Shown in pieces: positions 8,428 to 18,857 of a stretch of 64,000 nucleotides of DNA. The stretch comes from Microbacterium aoyamense (GTDB taxonomy: Bacteria > Actinomycetota > Actinomycetes > Actinomycetales > Microbacteriaceae). Positions within the stretch are counted from its first letter, which is position 1; each line of letters starts with the position of its first letter. The position numbers and the translations under genes were made by a program. The stretch covers positions 310,001 to 374,000 of the forward strand of contig NZ_JAKNUT010000003.1 of assembly GCF_023155855.1 (NCBI RefSeq), written 5' to 3'. Under the pieces are notes generated by a model. It was not told the origin of the DNA, searched no databases, and saw only the letters and a list, made by a program, of their open reading frames with translations.

Positions 8428-10656
8428 CTATGAGATCGAGCGGAAGCGGCGCAGGAGCAGGCTGTTGCCCACCACGAAGACGCTGGACAACGCCATCGCG
8501 GCTCCCGCGATCATCGGGTTGAGCAGACCCAGCGCAGCGAGCGGGATCGCCGCCACGTTGTACGCGAAGGCCCAGAAGAGGTTGATCTTGATCGTGCCGA
8601 GCGTCGAGCGCGACAGCCTGATCGCGTCGACCGCACTGCGCAGGTCGCCGCGGACGAGTGTGATGTCGGATGCCTCGATCGCGGCATCCGTGCCCGTCCC
8701 CATCGCGAGTCCGAGGTCGGCCTGAGCCAGCGCGGCGGCGTCGTTGACGCCGTCCCCGACCATTGCGACGACACGGCCTTCGGCCTGCAGCGTCTGGACG
8801 ACCGCGACCTTGTCGGCGGGGAGCACATCGGCGTGGACGCGCTCGATGCCCACCTGGGCGGCGACGGCGCGCGCCGCGGCCCCGTTGTCGCCCGTCAGCA
8901 GAACCGGCGTCAGCCCGAGACCGCGCAGCCGTGAGATGGCCTCGGCGCTCGTGGGCTTCAGCTGGTCGGACACCACGAGCAGGCCGCGCGCCGCAGCATC
9001 CCACGCCACCCACACGACGGAGCGGCCCTGGTCCTCGGCTTCGCGCGCGCGCTCTGCCAGCGCGTCGGGGATCGGAACGGCCCACTCGCGCAGCAGTGCC
9101 GGGCGACCGACGATGACGGCGCGACCGTCGACGACGCCCGAGACTCCGAGGCCGGGCACGTTCTGGAATCCGTCGACCTCGGCGAGCGGACGCTCCTCGG
9201 CCGCCGCCCGCGCGATGGCCCGCGCGATGGGGTGCTCCGAAGCGTGCTCGAGCGATCCGGCGAGGTGGAGCACCTCGTCGCGGTCGTCGCCGATCGTCTC
9301 GACGAGCGCCATGCGCCCGGTCGTGACGGTGCCGGTCTTGTCGAGGACGACGGTGTCGACGCGGCGGGTCGATTCGAGGATCTCGGGGCCCTTGATCAGG
9401 ATGCCGAGCTGCGCGCCGCGACCGGTGCCCACGAGCAGGGCGGTCGGCGTCGCGAGACCGAGCGCGCAGGGGCACGCGATGATGAGCACGGCGACGGCGG
9501 CGGTGAAGGCGGATGCCGCGTCGAACCCGAGCAGGAGCCACACGCCGAGCGTGACGACGGCGATGCCCAGCACGATCGGCACGAAGACACCCGAGATGCG
9601 GTCGGCGAGGCGCTGCACGTCGGCCTTGCCCGACTGGGCCTCTTCGACCAGCCGCGCCATCTGCGCGAGCTGCGTGTCGGCGCCGACGCGGGTCGCGCGC
9701 ACCACGAGGCGCCCGCCCGCGTTGACGGTCGCACCCACGACGGCGTCGCCCGGTGCCACCTCGACCGGCACGGGCTCGCCCGTCACGAGCGACGTGTCGA
9801 TCGCGGACGTGCCGCTCACGACGACGCCGTCGGTCGCGATCTTCTCGCCCGGTCGCACGATGAACTCGTCGCCCGCGCGCAGCTCGGCCACCGGGATGCG
9901 CGTCTCGACGCCGTCGCGGAGCACCGCGACATCCTTCGCCCCGAGTTCGAGCAGAGCGTGCAGCGCGGCGCCCGCACGGCGCTTGGAGCGCACTTCGAAG
10001 TAGCGCCCGGCGAGCACGAACATCGTGACCCCGGCGGCGACCTCGAGATAGATCTGCCCCGCACCGTCACCGGGCTGGACGGTCCATTCGAATCCGTGGG
10101 TCATTCCCGGCATGCCGGCGTGACCGAAGAAGAGGGCGTAGAGCGACCACAGGAACGCGGCCGAGACGCCGAGCGAGATGAGCGTGTCCATCGTCGCCGC
10201 GCCGTGGCGCAGGTTGATCCAGGCGGCGCGGTGGAACGGCCACGCACCCCACACCACGACCGGCGCTGCGAGCGCGAGCGACGCCCATTGCCAGTACGTG
10301 AACTGCAGCGCGGGGATCATCGCGAGCAGAATGACCGGCACCGACAGGATGACAGAGCCGATGAGTCGCTGGCGCAGACCCACGAGTTCGCTGTCGGTCA
10401 CGTCGTGGTCGTGCTCGTCGTGCGCCGGCGGAGCGGGCACGGCCGCGGTGTAGCCGGTCTTCTCGACCTCGGCGATCAGCGTCGCCGGGTCGACGTCCTG
10501 CGACGCGTGGACGACCGCCTTCTCCGTCGCATAGTTGACGGATGCCTCGACGCCGTCGATGCGGTTGAGCCGCTTCTCGATGCGCGCGGCGCACGACGCG
10601 CACGTCATGCCGCCGATCTCGAGATCGATGCGAGAGGCGGCCGTCGGGGAGGACAT
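8428..10656 (-). CDS. copA: Copper-exporting P1B-type ATPase CopA
   Basis: A 742-residue heavy-metal ATPase. One N-terminal HMA domain carries GMTCASC (about 16-22), followed by a short His-rich linker (HDEHDHD). Eight membrane helices are predicted. The phosphatase loop is TGEP; the ion-binding CPC lies in [14 protein letters not shown] near 395; the phosphorylation site DKTGT is near 438; the nucleotide-binding HP motif is SEHPIA; the hinge is GDGVNDA near 632. This set defines Cu(I) export from cytoplasm across the membrane. Its ATG overlaps the copZ stop by one base, giving tight coupling. It is expected to be repressed by CsoR at the sites upstream of copZ. Confidence 0.95.
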   Translation of the reverse strand: MSSPTAASRIDLEIGGMTCASCAARIEKRLNRIDGVEASVNYATEKAVVHASQDVDPATLIAEVEKTGYTAAVPAPPAHDEHDHDVTDSELVGLRQRLIGSVILSVPVILLAMIPALQFTYWQWASLALAAPVVVWGAWPFHRAAWINLRHGAATMDTLISLGVSAAFLWSLYALFFGHAGMPGMTHGFEWTVQPGDGAGQIYLEVAAGVTMFVLAGRYFEVRSKRRAGAALHALLELGAKDVAVLRDGVETRIPVAELRAGDEFIVRPGEKIATDGVVVSGTSAIDTSLVTGEPVPVEVAPGDAVVGATVNAGGRLVVRATRVGADTQLAQMARLVEEAQSGKADVQRLADRISGVFVPIVLGIAVVTLGVWLLLGFDAASAFTAAVAVLIIACPCALGLATPTALLVGTGRGAQLGILIKGPEILESTRRVDTVVLDKTGTVTTGRMALVETIGDDRDEVLHLAGSLEHASEHPIARAIARAAAEERPLAEVDGFQNVPGLGVSGVVDGRAVIVGRPALLREWAVPIPDALAERAREAEDQGRSVVWVAWDAAARGLLVVSDQLKPTSAEAISRLRGLGLTPVLLTGDNGAAARAVAAQVGIERVHADVLPADKVAVVQTLQAEGRVVAMVGDGVNDAAALAQADLGLAMGTGTDAAIEASDITLVRGDLRSAVDAIRLSRSTLGTIKINLFWAFAYNVAAIPLAALGLLNPMIAGAAMALSSVFVVGNSLLLRRFRSIS

Positions 10657-10868
10657 CAGGCCCGTGCCGCCTCGTAGCCCGCCTCATCGACCGCGGCGAC
10701 GACAGCAGCGTCGTCCAGCGGCGTCGCGGACTCGACCACGAGGGTGCCGCTCGCTGCGCTCACGGAGATGCTCTCGATGCCGTCGAGCTTGGCCACCTCG
10801 CTCCGCACGCTCGCCTCGCAGTGTCCGCAGCTCATTCCGGTGACGCGGTACTCGGTCGTGACAGACAT
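10656..10868 (-). CDS. copZ: Copper chaperone CopZ (HMA domain)
   Basis: A 70-residue single HMA domain with the metal site [11 protein letters not shown] at residues 11-21 and a ferredoxin-like fold pattern. It should carry Cu(I) to CopA's N-terminal domain. Start: ATG 10868 with GAAAGGACCACC upstream. First gene of the operon; its promoter region contains CsoR-type inverted repeats. A fall-back identity is a heavy-metal-associated protein for another soft metal, but the csoR/copA context makes copper most likely. Confidence 0.92.
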   Translation of the reverse strand: MSVTTEYRVTGMSCGHCEASVRSEVAKLDGIESISVSAASGTLVVESATPLDDAAVVAAVDEAGYEAARA

Positions 10869-10896
10869 GGTGGTCCTTTCGTGGAGGGATGCTCGC

Positions 10897-10914
10897 ATAC
10901 CCCTCGGGGGTACA
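10897..10914. promoter_or_regulatory. CsoR-type operator before copZ
   Basis: The inverted repeat TACCCCTCGGGGGTA matches the usual CsoR site (TACCCC...GGGGTA). It lies just downstream of a minus-strand -10 TAGGCT (10923-10918). A weaker GC-tract repeat (ATACGGAGAGGGGGTAT, about 10930-10946) covers the -35 region and may be a second site. Confidence 0.75.
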
Positions 10915-10971
10915 CCCAGCCTAACCGCATACGGAGAGGGGGTATTCCCGGAGCGTCTCGATCGGCGTTTG

Positions 10972-11041
10972 GTAACGATTGGATCGCGTTACACATCGTT
11001 AACGAACGGCAACATTGGCGAGACCGCGCCGCGGTTAGGTT
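10972..11041 (+). promoter_or_regulatory. Regulatory region of the substrate-binding gene
   Basis: It contains an inverted repeat GTAACG-N9-CGTTAC (10972-10992), a perfect 10-bp palindrome TCGTTAACGA (10996-11005), and a weak promoter TTGGCG (11015-11020) with TAGGTT (11036-11041, 15-base spacing). The tandem GTnAC motifs suggest a repressor or a nitrogen-type regulator, but the spacing does not fit the GlnR consensus well. Confidence 0.4.
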
Positions 11042-11099
11042 AGACGAACTGGGTCGGCGCCCGAGCCTGCCCGCGTATTCACACACAGCAAGGAGCAAC

Positions 11100-12383
11100 A
11101 TGAGCGTCTTCACTCGCTCGCGCAAGGCCACCGTTCTCGGTGCCATCGCGCTCGCCGGCGCCAGCGCCCTCGTTCTCGCCGGGTGCTCCGGTGGGACGGG
11201 CGGCGAGGCCACGACCCCTCCCACGGAGTCGCGCGACCTCAGCCTCAAGATCGGCACGATCCTGCCGCAGACGGGCAGCCTCTCGTTCCTCGGCCCGCCC
11301 GAGGAGGCCGGTGTCGGACTCGCCGCCGCCGACGTCAACGCCTACGCCGAGACCTCGGGCCTCACGATCGACGACATCGTCTGGGGCGACTCGGGCGACA
11401 CCGACAACAAGGCGTATGCGACCACCATCCAGACGCTGATCTCCGAGGGTGTGACCGCCGCCATCGGCGCCGCCTCGTCGGGTGTCACGAAGCTCTTCCT
11501 CGATGACGCCGTCGCGGCCGGCATCATCACCTTCTCGCCGGCCAACACGTCGCTCGACTTCACGTCGTGGGACGACAACGGCCTCTACTGGCGCACGGCT
11601 CCGTCCGACACGCTGCAGGGCGAGGTCCTCGGCAACCTGGTCGCGGAAGACGGCAAGGAGAACGTCGCCGTCCTCTACCTGAACGACTCGTACGGCACGG
11701 GCCTCAACGAGGTCTTCCAGGAGACCTTCACGGGCGCGGGTGGCACGATCGTCGCCGAGCAGTCCTACAACACGGGTGACACCTCGTTCGACGCTCAGAT
11801 CAGCGCGCTCATGGCCTCGAACCCCGACGCGATCGTGCTCATCACCTTCGACGAGATCTACACGATCGGTCCGGCGCTCATCGCCGCGGGCTACCCGGCC
11901 GACCAGCTGTACCTGGTCGACGGCAACCTGAAGAACTTCGGTTCGGACGAGAAGTGGCCCGCCGACGTCAGCATGGAAGGCGCCAAGGGCACGACGCCCG
12001 CCGGTCCCCTCGAGGCGGACGCCGGCTTCCAGGACCGCCTCAACGAGTGGTGGGTCGCGGACGGCAACACCGAGCTGACCGACTTCTCGTACGCCAACGA
12101 GTCGTACGACGCGGTCATCCTGCTCGCCCTCGCTTCGCTCGCGGCCAACTCGACCGACGCGGCCGACGTCGCAGCGAAGCTGCAGGAGGTCTCGGGTGGC
12201 ACCGGTGACGGTGAGAAGTGCGACACCTACGAGGCGTGCGCCGACATCATCCTCGCCGGCAACGTCGCGGACTACGACGGCCCCTCGGGCCCGATCACGT
12301 TCGACGAGAACGGTGACCCGACCGAGGCCACGATCGGTGTCTTCCAGTACGGTGCCGACAACCTCAACACGCGTATCGGCTGA
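11100..12383 (+). CDS. livK: ABC transporter substrate-binding lipoprotein, branched-chain amino acid type
   Basis: A 427-residue exported lipoprotein: basic N-terminus, hydrophobic segment and lipobox LAGC at about residues 22-25. The mature part is a type I periplasmic-binding fold (KIGTILPQTGSLSFLGPP at the start, VLYLNDSYGTGLNEVF in the middle). It should capture the ligand outside the membrane and deliver it to the LivHM permease encoded convergently downstream. Start: ATG 11100 with AAGGAG. It is separated from livF by the 43-codon gene and two terminators, so expression is independent of the permease operon. The exact substrate (amino acid, urea or other) cannot be decided. Confidence 0.88.
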   Translation: MSVFTRSRKATVLGAIALAGASALVLAGCSGGTGGEATTPPTESRDLSLKIGTILPQTGSLSFLGPPEEAGVGLAAADVNAYAETSGLTIDDIVWGDSGDTDNKAYATTIQTLISEGVTAAIGAASSGVTKLFLDDAVAAGIITFSPANTSLDFTSWDDNGLYWRTAPSDTLQGEVLGNLVAEDGKENVAVLYLNDSYGTGLNEVFQETFTGAGGTIVAEQSYNTGDTSFDAQISALMASNPDAIVLITFDEIYTIGPALIAAGYPADQLYLVDGNLKNFGSDEKWPADVSMEGAKGTTPAGPLEADAGFQDRLNEWWVADGNTELTDFSYANESYDAVILLALASLAANSTDAADVAAKLQEVSGGTGDGEKCDTYEACADIILAGNVADYDGPSGPITFDENGDPTEATIGVFQYGADNLNTRIG

Positions 12384-12400
12384 TCCCAGCTGACGCAGCC

Positions 12401-12443
12401 GAAGGGCTCCGGACCTCTCGAGAGAGAGGTTCCGGGGCCCTTC
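12401..12443. terminator. Terminator after the binding-protein gene
   Basis: GAAGGGCTCCGGACCTCTC pairs with GAGAGGTTCCGGGGCCCTTC around a GAGA loop, with small mismatches; a long GC stem immediately after the stop codon. Confidence 0.85.
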
Positions 12444-12530
12444 CGCTTTCCGTGCCAGCACCCTCGCGGGCGAGGCGGGACGCGAGTAACCTCAGCTCTG
12501 ACGCAGCCCCTCGACTGACGGAGGTCTCCC

Positions 12531-12662
12531 ATGGGCACCGAGAAGAAGCCCGCCGCAGTGACGCCGAAGCCCCCTGTGACGCCGCGGCCCACGGAGCCGA
12601 ACCCGTTCAAGATGAACGGCGCACCCGCAGGTACGCAGACGCCGCCGACCAAGGACGCCTGA
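12531..12662 (+). CDS. Small proline/lysine-rich protein, 43 residues
   Basis: ATG 12531 opens a 43-residue frame beginning MGTEKKPAAVTPKPPVTPRP and ending TPPTKDA. About a quarter of the residues are proline; Lys and Thr are also common, and it has no hydrophobic segment. A -10-like TAACCT lies at 12487-12492 and a purine-rich GGAGG-like stretch (ACGGAGGTCTCCC) directly precedes the ATG. It sits in its own transcription unit between two strong terminators, which argues for a real gene. It has no recognised family and is probably disordered. Confidence 0.6.
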   Translation: MGTEKKPAAVTPKPPVTPRPTEPNPFKMNGAPAGTQTPPTKDA

Positions 12663-12705
12663 ACGACGAAGACGCGGATGCCGAGGCATCCGCGTCTTCG
12701 TCGTT
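12662..12705. terminator. Bidirectional terminator with GGATGCC/GGCATCC stem
   Basis: A near-perfect hairpin of about 19-20 bp beginning at the stop codon of the 43-codon gene; the apex is GGATGCC-GA-GGCATCC and the outer stem GAAGACGC/GCGTCTTC. It serves both the small gene (+) and livF (-). Confidence 0.9.
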
Positions 12706-12715
12706 CGATCTGGGC

Positions 12716-13498
12716 TCAGACCCCGTCGGCGCCCAGCGTACCGAGGTAGAGGCCGATGACCTTCGGGTCGTTCAGCAGGTCGCGTCCCGTGCCCTCATAG
12801 GCGTCGCGGCCCTGGTCGAGGACGTAGCCGCGGTCGCAGATCTGCAGGCACCGGCGCGCGTTCTGCTCGACCATGATGGTCGTCACGCCCGCCTTGTTGA
12901 TGTCCGAGACGCGGATGAACGCGTCATCCTGTCGCACCGGTGAGAGACCCGCGGAGGGCTCGTCGAGCAGGAGCACGGCGGGGTCCATCATGAGGGCGCG
13001 CGACATCGCGACCATCTGCCGCTCGCCGCCCGAGAGCGAGCCTGCGCGCTGCTTGAGCCGCTTGCCCAGCTCGGCGAAGATGCCCGTCACGAACTCGAGG
13101 CGCTCGTTGTAGGTCTTCGGCGCCTGGTAGAGGCCCATCTGCAGGTTCTCTTCGATCGTGAGCGACGGGAAGACGTTGTTCGTCTGCGGTACGAAACCCA
13201 CGCCCCGCTGGACGAGCTTGTCGGACTTCAGCCCGACGACGCTCTCGCCGTTGACGCTGATCTCGCCCTCGCGCACCTTGACCATGCCGAAGATCGACTT
13301 CAGCAGCGTCGATTTGCCGGCACCGTTCGGGCCGATGATGCCGATGAGCTCGCCCTTGTGCGCGATGAGATTGGCACCGTTGATGATGTTGATTCCAGGC
13401 AGGTAGCCCGCGTAGAGGTCTTTGACCTCGACGACGACGCGATCTGTCTTGCCCTCGGCGAGGGCCGCGGCGCCCGTCGAGGCGGCAGGATTGCTCAC
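12716..13498 (-). CDS. livF: ABC transporter ATPase LivF
   Basis: A 260-residue ABC ATPase with Walker A GPNGAGKS, signature LSGGERQ, Walker B VLLLDEPSAGL and the short LivF-type C-terminus. It powers import with LivG at the cytoplasmic face of the LivHM pore. It overlaps livG by four bases (ATGA). It is the last gene of livH-M-G-F and is followed directly by the shared bidirectional terminator. An N-terminal extension of about 20 residues precedes the core. Confidence 0.92.
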   Translation of the reverse strand: MSNPAASTGAAALAEGKTDRVVVEVKDLYAGYLPGINIINGANLIAHKGELIGIIGPNGAGKSTLLKSIFGMVKVREGEISVNGESVVGLKSDKLVQRGVGFVPQTNNVFPSLTIEENLQMGLYQAPKTYNERLEFVTGIFAELGKRLKQRAGSLSGGERQMVAMSRALMMDPAVLLLDEPSAGLSPVRQDDAFIRVSDINKAGVTTIMVEQNARRCLQICDRGYVLDQGRDAYEGTGRDLLNDPKVIGLYLGTLGADGV

Positions 13499-14529
13499 TT
13501 GTTCTCCTCCTCAGCCTCGGCGATGGACGCCTCTTCGGCTTCCTTGATCTCCTCGAGAAGCTCCTTCGCCTCGGGGTCGAGATCGCCTTCGACACGGCCG
13601 GTCACGACTCCGAGGTCGACGTCCTGATGGCTGCCGAGGTAGGCGTCGATGACCGCCTTGTCGTTCATGACGGTCTCGGGCGGGCCCTCCGCGACGACGC
13701 GGCCTTCCGCCATGACGATCACCCAGTCGGCGATGTGGCGCACCATGTGCATGTCGTGCTCGACGAACAGCACCGACATCCCCAGATCCTTGAGGTCGAG
13801 GATGTGGTCGAGCAGCGACTCGGTGAGCGCCGGGTTGACACCGGCCATGGGCTCATCGAGCATCACCAGGGTCGGGTCGCTCATGAGCGCGCGGGCCATT
13901 TCGAGAAGCTTGCGCTGGCCACCCGAGAGCGACGCCGCGTAGTCGTCGGCCTTCGCGTCGAGCTTGAAGCGCGCGAGCAGCTCCATCGCCTTGTCCTCGA
14001 TCTCGTCGTCCTGCTTGCGCCAGATCGCGGGGATGATGCTCGCCCACAGGCTCTCGCCCTTCTGGGCGGTCGCGCCGAGCTTCATGTTCTCGAGCACCGT
14101 CAGGAGCGAAAGGGCCTTGGTCAGCTGGAACGTGCGCACCTGACCCATGCGGGCGACCTTGAACGACGGGATACCCGACAGGTTCTTGCCGTCGAAGCTC
14201 CACGTGCCCGAGTTGGGCTTGTCGAAACCGCAGATGAGGTTGAACAGCGTCGTCTTGCCGGCACCGTTCGGGCCGATGAGGGCGGTGATGACGCCTCTCG
14301 GCACCTCTATGTGATCGACATCGACGGCGGTGAGACCGCCGAACCGCCGCGTCACGTGGTCGATGACCAGGATGGGATCGACCTTCGGCACGCCGGGCAC
14401 GTTGTCGCCCTTGGCGAGGCCCGTCGTCTTGGGGCGACGGATGCTGCCGGTCGCCGTGGTGACGGCTCCCGTGGCGGGGGCGGCTGGCTCTTCTGGCACG
14501 GCCGGCTCGGTGGGCGGGTTACTTGACAA
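13495..14529 (-). CDS. livG: ABC transporter ATPase LivG, extended at both ends
   Basis: A 344-residue protein, longer than typical LivG (about 255). The core has Walker A GPNGAGKTT, signature SLSGGQRK and Walker B TLVMLDEPMAG. Extra parts are an N-terminal Pro/Ala/Thr-rich segment of about 50 residues and an acidic C-terminal tail of about 40 (EAEEASIAEAEEENK). Both look disordered and may regulate assembly. It overlaps livM by 11 bases and livF by four, so the operon is translationally coupled. Confidence 0.92.
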   Translation of the reverse strand: MSSNPPTEPAVPEEPAAPATGAVTTATGSIRRPKTTGLAKGDNVPGVPKVDPILVIDHVTRRFGGLTAVDVDHIEVPRGVITALIGPNGAGKTTLFNLICGFDKPNSGTWSFDGKNLSGIPSFKVARMGQVRTFQLTKALSLLTVLENMKLGATAQKGESLWASIIPAIWRKQDDEIEDKAMELLARFKLDAKADDYAASLSGGQRKLLEMARALMSDPTLVMLDEPMAGVNPALTESLLDHILDLKDLGMSVLFVEHDMHMVRHIADWVIVMAEGRVVAEGPPETVMNDKAVIDAYLGSHQDVDLGVVTGRVEGDLDPEAKELLEEIKEAEEASIAEAEEENK

Positions 14530-15517
14530 AGGTCAGCTCCCTCTTGTTTCCGAAGATGCCCTGTGGGCGGAAGATCACGATGAGCATCAGTGCGACACCC
14601 ACGAGGATGAAGCGGAGCGTGGCCGCCTGCTGGCTCGACATCGGGAGGATGCCCGAGTTCGCGAGGGCCGGGAGCACGTTGCCGAGGAACCCCATGATGA
14701 CCCAGAAGATCAGCGATCCCACGACGGGTCCGAAGACCGTCGCGGCGCCGCCGAGCAGCAGGATCGTCCAGATGAAGAACGTGAGGCTCGTCGTGTACGT
14801 CGCCGGCACCACCGCGGACGGCAGGGCGAACACCACACCGCCGAGGGCGCCGAAGACGCCACCGATGATGAGCGCCTGCATCTTGTAGGAGAAGACGTTC
14901 TTGCCGAGCGAGCGGACGGCGTCCTCGTCCTCGCGGATGCCCTTGAGCACGCGGCCCCACGGGCTGCGCATGAGGGCCCAGACGAGATAGACCGCGATAG
15001 CGAGCAAGATGATGCCGAAGACGCGCACCCACAGCTGATCGGCGGTCCAGGTCCACGGGCCGAACCCGTACGTCATGACGGATCCGTCGGCGGCCTCCTT
15101 GGGGAAGGGGTTCGCCGCGCGGAAGCCCGCGTGGTAGCCGCCCAGGCCGTCGGCCGAGTTCGTCCACTCGTCGAACAGCTGGGTCGTCAGCGCGAGTCGG
15201 ACGATCTCCGCCGCCGCGATCGTCACGATGGCCAGGTAGTCAGCCCGCAATCGCAGCGTCGGGATGCCGAGGATGAACGCGAACACGACTGCGGCGAGGC
15301 AGCCCACGATGATGCCGACCCACCAGGGCCATCCGAAGCTCAGGATCGAGATGGCGTAGCCGTAGGCGCCGAGCGCCATGAAGCCCGCCATACCGAAGTT
15401 GAGCAGGCCCGCGTAGCCGAAGTGCACGGCCAGGCCGGTTGCGGCGAGGGCGTAGGCGATCGTCTCCGGGCTGAAGACCCAGTACGCCGTGTTGTTGAGA
15501 ATCTGTCCCCAATCCAT
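14519..15517 (-). CDS. livM: Branched-chain amino-acid permease LivM
   Basis: A 332-residue BPD_transp_2 permease with about nine to ten membrane helices. The EAA-like cytoplasmic loop appears as MRSPWGRVLKGIREDEDAVR, where the LivG/LivF ATPases dock, and the C-terminus IFRPQGIFGNKR is typical of LivM. It lies three bases after livH and overlaps livG. With LivH it forms the heterodimeric pore. Confidence 0.93.
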   Translation of the reverse strand: MDWGQILNNTAYWVFSPETIAYALAATGLAVHFGYAGLLNFGMAGFMALGAYGYAISILSFGWPWWVGIIVGCLAAVVFAFILGIPTLRLRADYLAIVTIAAAEIVRLALTTQLFDEWTNSADGLGGYHAGFRAANPFPKEAADGSVMTYGFGPWTWTADQLWVRVFGIILLAIAVYLVWALMRSPWGRVLKGIREDEDAVRSLGKNVFSYKMQALIIGGVFGALGGVVFALPSAVVPATYTTSLTFFIWTILLLGGAATVFGPVVGSLIFWVIMGFLGNVLPALANSGILPMSSQQAATLRFILVGVALMLIVIFRPQGIFGNKRELTFVK

Positions 15518-15520
15518 GGC

Positions 15521-16891
15521 CTAGCCCAGCCTCTCTTTTCGACCCAGCAGGCCTTGTGGTCTCACGAGGAGGATGATGATCAGGACGGCCAGCGCACCCA
15601 CGTACTTCATGTCGGGGGGGATGCCCAGAAGGGTCGACATCTCGACGAGGACGCCGACGATGATCGATCCGATCAGTGCGCCGAATGCGGTGCCGAGACC
15701 GCCGAGGGTGACGGCGGCGAACACCAGCAGGAGCACCTGCACACCCATGTCCCACTTGACTCCGGGGCGGAAGTACGCCCACAGCACGCCTGCGACGGCG
15801 GCGAGCGCCGACGCGAGGATCCACACGATCCGGATGACGCGGTCGACGTTGATTCCGGATGCCGCGGCCAGGCTGGGATTGTCGCTGATGGCGCGCGTCG
15901 CCTTGCCGATTCGCGTGCGCAGCAGCCAGAACGCGACGGCGAGCAGAAGGACGATCGAGATGCCCATCGAGGCGAGGTCGATCCACGACACCGCGATCGG
16001 ACCGAAGCGGATATCTCGCCCGGCGCCCGCTCCCGGAAGCTGATATGTCGAACCGCCGATGAAGAACTGATAGACGTACCGCAGCGCGAGCGAGAGCCCG
16101 ATGCTCACGATCATGAGCTGCACGAGGCCGATGCCCCGTCGCCGCAGTGGCTTCCACAGGCCCGCGTCGAGCGACCAGCCGAGTCCGGCCCCGAAGGCGA
16201 CGACGATCGGGAGCACGAGCCACATCGGCAGGGCGAGGTTGACGCCGAAGACGAGGGCGATGATCGCACCGAACGTCAGCATCTCGGCGTGCGCGAAGTT
16301 CGTCAGGCCGGTCGTGCCGAAGATGAGCGAGACGCCGACGGCGGCGAGTGCGAGCAGCAGACCGAAGTTGAGGCCGTTGACGAGCCGCTCCATGAACTGG
16401 TCGATGAACGACGTCGTCACGCGCTCACCCTCGCCGAGGAAGAGGTTGACGATCTTCGTCCCCGTCGCCCCGAAGCCGACGTCGAAGGCCCCGGAGGTGC
16501 CCTGCACGGCGGTGACGCCGTCGGGCAGCTGCTCAGCATCGACGATGACGCCGTCGGGGAGCGTCGACTCGTCGACCGTGATCCGGTACTCCTCCTTCTC
16601 GGGGACGTAGAGGCGCCACTTGCCCTCGGCGTCGGTGACGGTCTCGGCTTCGAAGCCGTTGCCCGAGACCTCCATCACGACGTCGGGCACGGGTTCGCCG
16701 TCGAACGAGATGAGGCCGCCGAAGTAGAACTCGGTCGGCTCCTGATCGCCCCCGGGCGTGTCAGGGGCGGTAACCGCGGCGTGCGCACCCGTGGGGGCGG
16801 CGAGCAGCACCAGCGCTGCGGCGAGCAGAGCGCCCGCCAGCATCACCAGCCACCGCAGCGATCGCCTCGCTGTCAAAGTCGTAGGACTCAC
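15521..16891 (-). CDS. livH: Permease LivH with N-terminal exported domain
   Basis: A 456-residue protein against about 290 for typical LivH. Residues 1-38 form a signal peptide or first membrane helix ending near AHAAVTAPD. Residues about 50-150 look like a beta-sandwich of the carboxypeptidase-regulatory type (FYFGGLISFDGEPVPDVVME, then DAEGKWRLYVPE). The LivH permease begins near 165 (LVNGLNFGLLLALAAVGVSL) and keeps the loop LRTRIGKATRAISDN. GTG 16891 has GGGAGG upstream. The outward domain could help dock the binding protein. First gene of the operon. Confidence 0.9.
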   Translation of the reverse strand: MSPTTLTARRSLRWLVMLAGALLAAALVLLAAPTGAHAAVTAPDTPGGDQEPTEFYFGGLISFDGEPVPDVVMEVSGNGFEAETVTDAEGKWRLYVPEKEEYRITVDESTLPDGVIVDAEQLPDGVTAVQGTSGAFDVGFGATGTKIVNLFLGEGERVTTSFIDQFMERLVNGLNFGLLLALAAVGVSLIFGTTGLTNFAHAEMLTFGAIIALVFGVNLALPMWLVLPIVVAFGAGLGWSLDAGLWKPLRRRGIGLVQLMIVSIGLSLALRYVYQFFIGGSTYQLPGAGAGRDIRFGPIAVSWIDLASMGISIVLLLAVAFWLLRTRIGKATRAISDNPSLAAASGINVDRVIRIVWILASALAAVAGVLWAYFRPGVKWDMGVQVLLLVFAAVTLGGLGTAFGALIGSIIVGVLVEMSTLLGIPPDMKYVGALAVLIIILLVRPQGLLGRKERLG

Positions 16892-18684
<1,793 letters not shown>

Positions 18685-18733
18685 CCCGCGTTCCGGACGA
18701 GTGCCGGGGTCGTCTCCTCTCCATCCCCACGAC

Positions 18734-18801
18734 AATCGGTCAACCACGCGTACTTCGGAGGATTCTCGCGTGTGGCTCCGAACTTCGCGCGGTTGACCGA
18801 A
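18734..18801. repeat. 68-bp palindromic repeat, copy 1
   Basis: Identical over 68 bases to 19810-19877. The ends are perfect inverse complements (TCGGTCAACC and GGTTGACCGA), extended inward to CACGCG/CGCGCG with one mismatch, and a second stem TTCGGAG/CTCCGAA surrounds a central loop of about 15 bases. It would fold into a long hairpin. It lies about 57 bases before the DUF559-type gene. Confidence 0.9.
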
Positions 18802-18857
18802 CTTCGTGACTCCTCCACAGGCCCGCACCGCCGGAAGCTGTCCACGAACGAGCTGCG

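Noticed and set aside
10972..11005. GlnR box before the binding-protein gene
   Set aside because: GTnAC elements occur but the spacing and GAAAC half-sites of the consensus are missing; kept only as an unspecific dyad.
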